Below, piece after piece: positions 56,811 through 64,000 of a stretch of DNA of 64,000 bases. The position numbers were made by a program, and so were the translations under genes. The first letter of the stretch is position 1; each line of letters begins with the position of its first letter. The DNA comes from Marinimicrobium hydrolyticum. Its GTDB lineage: Bacteria > Pseudomonadota > Gammaproteobacteria > Pseudomonadales > Cellvibrionaceae. The stretch covers positions 49,257 through 113,256 of the forward strand of contig NZ_JAVDDU010000011.1 of assembly GCF_030848505.1 (NCBI RefSeq), given 5' to 3'. Under the pieces are notes generated by a model that saw only the letters and a program-made list of their open reading frames with translations, did not search any database and was not told the DNA's origin.

Positions 56811-56895
56811 AGTACGCGCTACCACTGATTCGATGCTGGCATCTAAGCAGAGACGCGCCGTAAAATCCAGAGCGAACTACAGAAGGGGAAGGTAA

Positions 56896-56930
56896 AGTCG
56901 GTGCGGTAGCTAAATGCTACCGCACCGACT
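56896..56930 (-). terminator. Strong hairpin between the cytochrome c/DUF1080 gene and alr
   Basis: A perfect 15-bp stem (arms 56896-56910 and 56916-56930, 5-base loop) begins 8 bp after the stop of the large lipoprotein gene. On the minus strand only CTTTACC follows, so the U-run is weak. It probably ends or protects the upstream transcript. Confidence 0.65.
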
Positions 56931-56937
56931 GATTCAC

Positions 56938-59900
56938 TCACTCAGAAGCGAATTGGTACAGCGAGTAGTAAGCGCTGAGCGTATCCGGAGCCTCTTGCGC
57001 AAAGAGACCCGCGCCCGCCGCCAACGATATCCGATACAGGCGACCCACTTGCTGGGGATGCACGTCTGGGACCTCAGTAGTCGCTAGTGCTACTGAGATC
57101 ACTTTACGGTCGTCGGACAAGTGGGCACTTACCACATCTTCGGAGCGCCGACCCAGTTCCTCTGATCCGTAATCGGGCGCGTCGCGATAGGTCCAGGACT
57201 CCAGCGCAAACAAACCGGCTAAGGCATCGGCTTCTATCGTTTCCGCGATCGGGTGAGTCAAATGCACTTCAAATCCGTCCGCGGTAGCTTTCACTGTATC
57301 AATCGTCGGCTCTACGGTTTCACCATCCCAGTAGAGTCGCTGGAGACTGGCGACATGCCCACCTCGCGCCTGCCAGCCGCGCCCGGTTTGGCCGAGCAAC
57401 AAGCTACCATCAGGCAGAAAAACGGGGCGCATGGCACCGGAGGCCATACCTTCCGCAAATGGGATGATCACGCCCTGCTCCAGTCCATTCACCACTTCCG
57501 TATCCATGCGCAGAAGATTCGAGCGGGTCTGATCACCGATAAACATTTGTCCAGTGAATGGACCGAATTTACCTTCGGTGGTATCCCAAATCGGATGACC
57601 GGGGGAGTTAGCCAGACGGTTTTGCGGTAGAAGGATGACTTCCTTCTCGCGGGTGTCCGCCACTCGCTCCCAGGCAATCTCAGGAGAATCCGGATTCATT
57701 CCCGGCAAATCCACTAGCCCAGAGGGATGGCCATAGAACTTACTCTCCTCCAACACAAACAACTTGGACGTACTGACGAATTCTCCCTGGTTGTCAGAGA
57801 ACCAAATGCGCCCGTCCGGAGCCGTGGCAATACCGGCGGCACTGCGCAGTCCATTGGCCCATAGAGTGAACTCTCCTTCCGGAGTCACTTTGATGGCCCA
57901 GCCAAGCAAGCCGCCATGGCTTCCCATATATTCGCCGTCGGCCTTGTAGATCGCCTGGTCGGCATGGGCTAGGTTGATGCCGACGTAATAGTTGCCTTCC
58001 TCGTCGCGTGCAGGGCCGTGCATATAGGTGTGGTAATTGCTGTGGAAGCTGTGAGCATCAAACAGCGTCTCGAAGGTGTCTCCACGTCCATCGCCGTTAG
58101 TGTCGGTGATACGAGTCAGTTCTGCTTTCTGGCTGACCACCACGGACAACCCTTGCTCATCCTCTACCTCAACACCAAGGACGTCGAAGAGCCCGTCTGC
58201 AAACAGGTGCCACTCGCCATCCACAACTCGCCAGATTCCGGCGGTACGGGTGGCCACCACGAGGGTGCCATCGGGCGCCACGGCCAAGCCCAGGGCTTCG
58301 AACAATTGCTCTCGCCCGTAGTTGTCCTTCGGTGGAAGATAGTTTTCGATCTGGTAACCCGCAGGTAACTGAGCCTCCCCTGCCACAATTTTTAATGGCT
58401 GCCGCTTGTGGTCAAAATCTTTGGACTCAGGCCGCCAGGGGTCCGGTACGACTCTCATCCGCGCATCCAGCGTCGCCGCGGACACACCGGAAGGAATTGT
58501 CCAGACGCCATTGTCGATGACACCATGAGACGGCTTTGCATTCCCCAACACGTCCTGGTTGATACGAAAGGCCTGCTCAGTTTCCAGATCACCCTGAACC
58601 CGAATCTGTACCTGGCCATCGGCTTGCATCCGGGTTTGCACTCCCAGCCGGTTATCACCAACCCGATAATTAAATGAAGGAGCCGCTTCCGGATCACGGC
58701 TATTACGCTCATAACCGAGAAATTGTGCATTCACAGCGGCGAGTTTCTCCAGGTGGTCGGTATCGCTGTAGAGCGCCTGTTCGATTCTATCGAAATCCTG
58801 GAACTTGGCTTCCTTAAAAGAGAAGTCGATCAATTCGCCCTGAGCGTTAAGAGGGGCAAACAGAGCCTCCTCACCGGCCAGATCGATTTCCCGGGTTTCA
58901 AAACCAGTACGCAAAGCCGATCCGCCGCGACCACTGAGTTCGCCCGACATGTTCAGGAAGCCGCCTTGCCAAACTCGAGCGATACCAAGCACACGGGGAT
59001 CAAAGCTGTAGTTAATACCGTTAGGTTGACCGACATGAATGCTTCGACCGGACAAACCTCTCATGGGCCCGCGTTGCATACGAACACGGTCGGTCACCAA
59101 GAACTGCATACCATCCAACAGTGGATCGTATTGCTCTGGGCCACCCTCTTGCACCAGCACTTTCACTGGGCCCTGGTTGGGTAAATCGTTGAGGGTCTGC
59201 AGGTAGGCGCCAATGGCGTCGATCTCATTATCTGACACCATGTCTTCGCCATAAGAAGGCATATCGTCGGGGTAGACTTCACCCTTGCGTTCACCGGATT
59301 CACGTACAGGGAGCTCGGCGCTGGCATCGCGAATACTTCTGTGTAGGTAGCTGCGATCAGCCTGAATCACGAAGCGATCTCCGCCATCGCCGACGGCAAC
59401 TTCTCTATCTCTGGGGGGAAGCGTAAACAGACCGAACAAGTTCGGACCAAGACGTACAGCCGTATCGTCCTTCTGGACGGCGTGACAGGTAACACAACCC
59501 AGCGCCCGATAGAGCTGTTGGCCCTGCGCGACAAAATCCACTAACTCGTCGCGATTGGTGCTTTCACCGCTGGTCGCGGGCACTTCCACTTCGCCGAAGT
59601 CGGCCCGGCGCACCTCAAAATTGCGGATGGCGATCGGACCTCGATCACCCCGGATCATCATAGGGCCGGAGGGCTGCTCCCAGTTTCGTATGGGATCGCG
59701 GGTAAACCCGGTAGCAATGGTTTTGTATTGCACTTGCTCGCCGTTGACTGTGACCGACAACAACAGGGCATTGTCTGTTTTTGCTCCCGCATCGTCATAG
59801 CGAGGCGCACGGAACTCCACTTCCACCGTTTGCCACTCGCCTGCTGGGTTTGCGGCGTTGCTAGCCGGTGCCACACCATCAAACTCGGGGATTTCCTGGT

Positions 59901-60345
59901 TGGGATTCCACCGGTGCGCCAGCCCACCCATGTCGGAAGGCTCCAGTTCGGTTTCACCGTAGCTGTCCGCCAGACTCACTTCGTACCGTCCCAGAAGATA
60001 TAACCCAGCGCTGGATCCTTCAGGCAATAGGAACTCCATCCGCACCAGGCTATCACCCACATTGACATGAGTTTCCAGGTAACCACTGTCGGCCCAGTCC
60101 TCACCATTAACGGCTATAGTGTTGTTTTCTCCGCGGGTGGTTCTGAGTGCATCCCCGTCCGCGGTCACATCCTCAACCAGATGCCAGTTTGCATTGGGTT
60201 TAAAGAGCGCCAGGAGGGTGCCGTCTACATCCTCGTGTGCGGTCTGCTCCTGTTGTTCGGATTCGGGGTTCGTTTGCTCTGTATCAGAGCAGGCAGCGAC
60301 CATCAAAGCGCCCATTATCAGGAGCGCCGGTTTCATCATACCCAT
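56938..60345 (-). CDS. Large lipoprotein: DUF1080-like domain, cytochrome c, DUF6797-like region and beta-propeller
   Basis: 1135 residues. A lipobox MVAAC (Cys-19) predicts a lipoprotein. Residues about 45-247 resemble the DUF1080 (3-keto-glycoside hydrolase/GH16-like) fold, with EWQTVEVEFRAPRYD as in the neighbour gene. A cytochrome c domain follows (about 270-390): CVTCH at 284-288 and probable axial Met-362 in DDMPSYG. A middle region is DUF6797-like; the part from about 690 to 1000 is a PQQ-dehydrogenase-like propeller (LGLAVAPDGTLVVATRTAGI, SAAGIATAPDGRIWFSDNQG). The layout suggests periplasmic oxidation of a sugar with electrons passed to heme. The substrate is unknown. 90 bp after the smaller DUF1080 gene and presumably cotranscribed. 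Confidence 0.78.
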   Translation of the reverse strand: MGMMKPALLIMGALMVAACSDTEQTNPESEQQEQTAHEDVDGTLLALFKPNANWHLVEDVTADGDALRTTRGENNTIAVNGEDWADSGYLETHVNVGDSLVRMEFLLPEGSSAGLYLLGRYEVSLADSYGETELEPSDMGGLAHRWNPNQEIPEFDGVAPASNAANPAGEWQTVEVEFRAPRYDDAGAKTDNALLLSVTVNGEQVQYKTIATGFTRDPIRNWEQPSGPMMIRGDRGPIAIRNFEVRRADFGEVEVPATSGESTNRDELVDFVAQGQQLYRALGCVTCHAVQKDDTAVRLGPNLFGLFTLPPRDREVAVGDGGDRFVIQADRSYLHRSIRDASAELPVRESGERKGEVYPDDMPSYGEDMVSDNEIDAIGAYLQTLNDLPNQGPVKVLVQEGGPEQYDPLLDGMQFLVTDRVRMQRGPMRGLSGRSIHVGQPNGINYSFDPRVLGIARVWQGGFLNMSGELSGRGGSALRTGFETREIDLAGEEALFAPLNAQGELIDFSFKEAKFQDFDRIEQALYSDTDHLEKLAAVNAQFLGYERNSRDPEAAPSFNYRVGDNRLGVQTRMQADGQVQIRVQGDLETEQAFRINQDVLGNAKPSHGVIDNGVWTIPSGVSAATLDARMRVVPDPWRPESKDFDHKRQPLKIVAGEAQLPAGYQIENYLPPKDNYGREQLFEALGLAVAPDGTLVVATRTAGIWRVVDGEWHLFADGLFDVLGVEVEDEQGLSVVVSQKAELTRITDTNGDGRGDTFETLFDAHSFHSNYHTYMHGPARDEEGNYYVGINLAHADQAIYKADGEYMGSHGGLLGWAIKVTPEGEFTLWANGLRSAAGIATAPDGRIWFSDNQGEFVSTSKLFVLEESKFYGHPSGLVDLPGMNPDSPEIAWERVADTREKEVILLPQNRLANSPGHPIWDTTEGKFGPFTGQMFIGDQTRSNLLRMDTEVVNGLEQGVIIPFAEGMASGAMRPVFLPDGSLLLGQTGRGWQARGGHVASLQRLYWDGETVEPTIDTVKATADGFEVHLTHPIAETIEADALAGLFALESWTYRDAPDYGSEELGRRSEDVVSAHLSDDRKVISVALATTEVPDVHPQQVGRLYRISLAAGAGLFAQEAPDTLSAYYSLYQFASE

Positions 60346-60435
60346 AGCGATTATTACCTTTTTTCCCCAGGCGGGGGCGAGACGTGATTGGAATCAAGCG
60401 GGGCATCGCAGTAAGGATGCCCCGCGTCTTGGTCT

Positions 60436-61227
60436 TTATAGTTCCTCGATTTCCCGTATCCAGATATTTCGGAAGCTGACCTTGTCGCCGTGATCTTGCA
60501 AATACAGCGGCGCGCAGCCGTGGGGCTCGACTTGCGGCGGACCGATCCACTCGGTAGTCCCCTGGATCTTAAAGTGATTCTGCACCAGCACGCCATTATG
60601 CAGTACCGTGACTGTGCCTTGCTTGATCAAGCCCCCAGTCTCGCTATAGCGCGGAGCCATATAAATAATATCGTAGGTTTGCCATTCACCTGGGGGACGC
60701 GAGGCGTTCACCAACGGGATGGATTGTTTGTATACCGACGCGGCCTGACCGTTGGGGTGGGTTTCATTTTCGTAGGAGTCCAACACCTGCACCTCGTAGC
60801 GCTCCTGGAAGAAGACACCACTGTTGCCCCGGCCCTGGCCTTCGCCGCGAATCTCTGCAGGCGACCGCCACTCCAGATGAAGTTGCACATCACAGAACGA
60901 GCGCTTGGTGCGAATGCCTCCAGTACCGGGGGCCACAGTCATAGCCCCATCCGCATCCACGGTCCAAGGGGCCTTACCACCATCATTCGCCGATTCCCAC
61001 TCACTCAGATCATTACCGTCAAACAGCACAATCGCGTCTGAAGGGGGTTGGCCGGGTTTTGCCGTGATGACTGGTGGGACCGGCTCCCAGACTTCAGTCT
61101 TTTGGGCTTGCTGCCAAGGCTCCAGCTCTTCCTCTGGAGTCTCGGCATTACAGGCCAAAGTAAAAGACATACAGGAGGAGGCAACAAGCAGAGCTGAAAA
61201 GCGCAAATATGGGGTTGGCTTTTTCAT
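60436..61227 (-). CDS. DUF1080 lipoprotein (3-keto-glycoside hydrolase/GH16-like)
   Basis: 263 residues. A signal peptide ends in the lipobox TLAC (Cys-26). The DUF1080 domain (about 65-262) shows IVLFDGNDLSEWES, RGNSGVFFQERYEVQVLDSY and GEWQTYDIIYMAPRY, the core strands of the family. Members cleave 3-keto glycosides in alternative glycan breakdown in some bacteria; whether this one does is inferred. ATG at 61227 has GTGAG upstream; a GTG four codons earlier is in frame. First gene of the two-gene lipoprotein operon, behind the operator-like palindrome. Confidence 0.82.
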   Translation of the reverse strand: MKKPTPYLRFSALLVASSCMSFTLACNAETPEEELEPWQQAQKTEVWEPVPPVITAKPGQPPSDAIVLFDGNDLSEWESANDGGKAPWTVDADGAMTVAPGTGGIRTKRSFCDVQLHLEWRSPAEIRGEGQGRGNSGVFFQERYEVQVLDSYENETHPNGQAASVYKQSIPLVNASRPPGEWQTYDIIYMAPRYSETGGLIKQGTVTVLHNGVLVQNHFKIQGTTEWIGPPQVEPHGCAPLYLQDHGDKVSFRNIWIREIEEL

Positions 61228-61304
61228 AAGGTGTCTCACTTCTTATAGTGTGTGTTCAGATGTCAGAGTTCGCGACGCTAAAAGGGTGGCCAGCAATGAC
61301 AGCA

Positions 61305-61330
61305 TTTATAACATATGAAAACATTTTCAT
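61305..61330 (-). promoter_or_regulatory. Extended -10 promoter with LacI-type palindrome
   Basis: On the minus strand TATAAA (61305-61310) is preceded by TGT, an extended -10. Immediately upstream is a perfect inverted repeat, ATGAAAA (61315-61321), CA, TTTTCAT (61324-61330). The half-sites match those of LacI-family operators (TGAAAA..TTTTCA), which usually have CG in the centre. A repressor here would cover the -15 to -35 region of the DUF1080 operon. Confidence 0.6.
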
Positions 61331-61470
61331 CCAGTAAAAACGCTGTATCTGGGTACTAGGAAGTGTAAAGGGGAAATGCGGCCAGGAAAAGGGATGGAGC
61401 CGCCGTGACCAGGTCCTGATTCGAAGCGATGGTGGCTCAAAGTTCTCCCACCACCGCTATCTGACAGTAT

Positions 61471-62196
61471 TTACGTCCCTATTAAGGCATCAGTATACGA
61501 TGCCCGCGCTCGCCTTTCTTTATATAGAACATATTCAACCAGGAACAAGTTAATCGCCATCCCCAGCAAACGGCCGTAGTCATGCTGGAGTTGCTGTAAA
61601 ACTGCGTATGTATTTTCTAGTCCATTGAAAAACAGGTAAAGAAGCGGCTCTATGAACAGTGGGGTAACCACTGCCAGGGTGATCGCAACCGCTCTACACA
61701 TCCATTTTCGATGGGCACTCACATTGCCATTAATGACGTGGGTTAGGGCTATTGAAAAAGATAAGCACATACCTACGCTGATCACGATAAGTGAGAGGTA
61801 CCGGGCACCGAATGAGCCTGGAAACAGGGCATGGTGCATCCAAATGCCCGATAGAGCCAGGATATAGCCTGACACAACGGCTACCCTTCCCCCCAATTTA
61901 TGAAGTTTTAGATGTTTGGAGCGCAAAGCGGGTGAAAACTGGAACGGCATTGTTAAGAACAACACTATGCCAGAAAGCCCATGGACTATAACCGCCATGG
62001 GGGTTTCGAAATGAAGTGCGTTTATGAGCGTTGAGGGTTCGGCGCCCGCAGAAGACCCCATGACAACCAGAGCCAGGATGAAAAATGAAGGAATGGCAGG
62101 TATTCCTGTCAGGAAAAGCAAAAGGCCAACAATGCGCCAGTTGAAGGATGTGCTTTTTGCTGTGGTACTGAGCTCTTTCATTGCTAGATTGGGCAT
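61471..62196 (-). CDS. DUF2306-type polytopic membrane protein
   Basis: 241 residues with about seven hydrophobic helices. VHGLSGIVLFLTMPFQFSP, KHLKLHKLGGRVAVVSGY and HRKWMCRAVAITLAVV place conserved His and Arg residues in the pattern of the DUF2306 family. The molecular function of that family is not known to me. ATG at 62196 follows AGGGAG at 10 bases. Divergent from the AraC-type regulator gene, which may control it. Confidence 0.7.
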   Translation of the reverse strand: MPNLAMKELSTTAKSTSFNWRIVGLLLFLTGIPAIPSFFILALVVMGSSAGAEPSTLINALHFETPMAVIVHGLSGIVLFLTMPFQFSPALRSKHLKLHKLGGRVAVVSGYILALSGIWMHHALFPGSFGARYLSLIVISVGMCLSFSIALTHVINGNVSAHRKWMCRAVAITLAVVTPLFIEPLLYLFFNGLENTYAVLQQLQHDYGRLLGMAINLFLVEYVLYKERRARASYTDALIGT

Positions 62197-62372
62197 GTTT
62201 GTGTACTCCCTTGCGTACTATCGATGGACAGTCGAATTATGTAGAATCCTGTCAAACCGGTCGTCCGAGCACGCGGGCCCGGACAGTTTGAGCGTCTTGT
62301 CCAACAGGTTCGGACTCCAAGCATGTGTGGGAGCCCCGTGTTTCCGAGCATATCCACAGGGTTGGGATTTTA

Positions 62373-63560
62373 GTGATAGAAAATTCGGCAGTACTTGCCC
62401 TCAATGTCTCTGCCTTAGTCGTCGTTTTTTTCAGTTCACATTTGCTCGTGTTGCGCTCCTTTGAACGCCGATCCTATTTGCCCCTGGCCATCTGTTTAAG
62501 CGCAATCGGTGTGGTCATCAGTCAGCCTACGGTGGCACTGCTTCTGCCAAGCTTCCAAACCACATTTCTTATGATGTCGCTACCGGCGATACTCTTGATT
62601 GCTCCGAGCTTGTGGTTATATGTTGAGGGACTGACATCTCCAACTCCGTGGCGACTTAGCCGTAAATCTTTACGTCATTTCATACCTGCAGGCCTTGGGG
62701 CGCTCATTGCGTTGAGCTTCTCCTTGCTGCCCACCGATGTTGTTGATGCCTTATTGTTGGCGGGAAATGATGGAATCCTCACGGAAAAGCCCCGATGGTT
62801 AGCCAACATTGTCTATGTACTCCTCATCGCGATTTTCGCCCTGGTAGTTACGTGGCCGGTACAGTCAGGCGTATATTTTTATAAAATTTTCCAAAGGCTC
62901 CGCCGGTACCGTCGATATTTAAAGGATCTGTTTTCCAGTACCGATTCGAGGGAGATGAGATGGTTAAGCTGGTTACTGTTCGTCGGAGGTGGGGCCTGGT
63001 TGGCAGCAGCTGCTTATATTGTGGTGGATAATCTATTTTTTTCGGTACAGCTTGACCCTATTTTGGTGAATATGGCGCTGTTAGTAACGCTCTGGAGTAT
63101 CGCCATATGGGGGCTCAGGCAGAAACCCGGCTTTGATGAACTTAATGAGGGTGAAACCAAAAATGCTCTCGGACTTGTAGACGACCTACCGCAGAAATAT
63201 CAACGCTCCGCCCTCGACGAACAACAATCCAAGCACATTGCTCAAAAAATTGAGAAGGCAATGAGCGAAGACAAGCTCTATCTAGACGCTTCACTATCCA
63301 TGCAACGACTCGCCAAACACATTACTACCTCCCCCAATTACATCTCCCAAACGCTGAATGTAACGCTGGGCATGAATTTCTTCGACTATGTAAACAAGTA
63401 TCGTGTAGAGGCAGCGAAAGGTTTGTTGGCGCTGGGTAGTGACACGGTTTTGGATGTCGCCATGCACGTAGGCTTTAATTCCAAGTCGTCCTTTTACACC
63501 GCGTTTAAAAAAGAGGTAGGGCAGACCCCAAGCCAATACCGCAAATCACTTGGCACCTAA
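62373..63560 (+). CDS. AraC-family regulator with membrane-spanning N-terminal half
   Basis: About 395 residues. The N-terminal 260 residues hold seven strongly hydrophobic segments, so the protein should sit in the cytoplasmic membrane. The C-terminal 100 residues form the double helix-turn-helix: LSMQRLAKHITTSPNYISQ for the first and VLDVAMHVGFNSKSSFYTAF for the second. This membrane-AraC layout suggests direct signal sensing by the membrane part. GTG at 62373 (GGG upstream) places the start just before the first helix; a GTG at 62325 is an alternative. Target genes unknown, the divergent DUF2306 gene is the nearest candidate. Confidence 0.82.
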   Translation: MIENSAVLALNVSALVVVFFSSHLLVLRSFERRSYLPLAICLSAIGVVISQPTVALLLPSFQTTFLMMSLPAILLIAPSLWLYVEGLTSPTPWRLSRKSLRHFIPAGLGALIALSFSLLPTDVVDALLLAGNDGILTEKPRWLANIVYVLLIAIFALVVTWPVQSGVYFYKIFQRLRRYRRYLKDLFSSTDSREMRWLSWLLFVGGGAWLAAAAYIVVDNLFFSVQLDPILVNMALLVTLWSIAIWGLRQKPGFDELNEGETKNALGLVDDLPQKYQRSALDEQQSKHIAQKIEKAMSEDKLYLDASLSMQRLAKHITTSPNYISQTLNVTLGMNFFDYVNKYRVEAAKGLLALGSDTVLDVAMHVGFNSKSSFYTAFKKEVGQTPSQYRKSLGT

Positions 63561-63599
63561 CAGGTCAGTAAGGTCACATTAAATCAGACTCGCTAACAG

Positions 63600-63998
63600 T
63601 GGACGCGTAGGTACAGCTCGCCGGACTATGGACCTCCGCGTACGCGGAGGTGACGATTAGGAAGGATCGATGGCCGAGAAAAGCCGGTTCACCAAATGGC
63701 GCCCCACGATAAAGTAAAACACCCCGCCGGACTAAACGGCCGGAAGACGATGAGCACAGCTTTAGCTGGCCGTAGACCGAGCCCAAGGATGGGCGGGTGA
63801 AAACCGACAGGGTGATTTGGGTTTAGATGCTTAACCAACTTGTCTGGAACAAGTTGGGACGACCTTTAGGTCGCCCGAAGGGGCGATGCCATGGAGGGCA
63901 TCGATCACTATGACCGTCGGTCATTGGCAAGCCCCACCGCTCGAGTGTGGGCCCCATAGAAAAATACCCCGGACCATTGCTGGTGCGGGGTATTTTAA
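63600..63998 (+). ncRNA. Candidate structured RNA with GGA-loop hairpins
   Basis: This 400-bp stretch has no convincing protein gene. On the plus strand it holds 13 GGA triplets and a chain of hairpins. They are ACCTCCGCG/CGCGGAGGT (63632-63651), GCCC-AAGGAT-GGGC (63781-63794), a 9-bp stem with loop CTGGA (63835-63857), CGACCT/AGGTCG (63860-63873), CGCCC-GAAG-GGGCG (63872-63885), a 7-bp stem with loop ATGGAG (63884-63903) and ATGACC/GGTCAT (63910-63924). A terminator closes it. GGA in hairpin loops is what CsrA/RsmA binds, so a CsrB/RsmZ-like sponge is possible. No clear promoter or GacA box was found, which lowers confidence; the 5' end is a guess. Confidence 0.35.
63961..63998. terminator. 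Terminator at the right edge of the window
   Basis: AAAATACCCCG (63961-63971) and CGGGGTATTTT (63986-63996) form an 11-bp stem with a 14-base loop. A/T-runs on both sides let it act in either direction, for the candidate RNA or for a gene beyond the window. Confidence 0.75.
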
Positions 63999-64000
63999 TT

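Noticed and set aside
63574..63786. Minus-strand frame of 70 codons in the right-hand gap
   Set aside because: Overlaps the hairpin array, has no ribosome site and resembles no family I know.
63827..63913. 28-codon plus-strand frame (MLNQLVWNKLGRPLGRPKG...)
   Set aside because: Poor ribosome site, and its bases are those of the hairpin stems; considered a by-product of the structure, although a leader peptide is not excluded.

Overview
The window is a chromosomal segment of a gammaproteobacterium, probably a marine Cellvibrionales/Pseudomonadales relative. The evidence is gene order: rplQ next to uvrA, a YajR-type MFS gene and ssb; birA-coaX-SPOR gene-four tRNAs-tuf-tRNA(Trp)-secE-nusG; and an isolated fabA-fabB pair, all as in Pseudomonas-like genomes. 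No rRNA, CRISPR array, insertion sequence or phage gene was seen.

Layout. 1-2582: 5' end of a lipoprotein with an Asp-box, then an aminotransferase/Gfo-Idh dehydrogenase pair resembling the UDP-GlcNAc3N enzymes GnnB/GnnA. 2737-3207: a YebG-family gene under a clear LexA box. 3362-6673: an OmpA-like exported protein, a second Gfo/Idh oxidoreductase and a type II NADH dehydrogenase. 6825-11132: a four-gene MacB-type efflux operon with two paralogous permeases. 11187-14228: polyprenyl diphosphate synthase, fabA and fabB, each with a recognisable promoter. 14303-20311: an RmlD-like protein lacking the SDR catalytic pair, ssb, a yajR-like transporter and uvrA. 20389-53129: the translation/transcription super-cluster on the minus strand: alpha, spc and S10 operons, tuf-fusA-rpsG-rpsL, rpoC-rpoB, rplL-J-A-K, nusG-secE, tRNA(Trp), a second tuf and four tRNAs. 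Promoters lie before rpsM, rpsJ, rpsL and the tRNA cluster, with an attenuator between rplL and rpoB. 53165-56810: alr-birA-coaX-SPOR operon, partly with overlapping genes. 56938-61227: two lipoproteins with DUF1080-type (3-keto-glycoside hydrolase/GH16-like) domains, one also carrying cytochrome c and a beta-propeller, behind a promoter that overlaps a LacI-type palindrome. 61471-63560: a DUF2306-type membrane protein divergent from an AraC regulator with seven predicted membrane helices. 63561-64000: no convincing protein gene, but a dense series of hairpins, several with GGA in the loop, ending in a terminator; this is the best candidate for something undescribed (possibly a CsrA/RsmA-titrating RNA).

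The centre of the window makes ribosomes, RNA polymerase, elongation factors and the Sec core. The flanks supply envelope lipids, sugar nucleotides, efflux, DNA repair, cofactors (biotin ligation, CoA), D-alanine and periplasmic sugar chemistry. All functions are read from sequence motifs and gene order; no database search was run.
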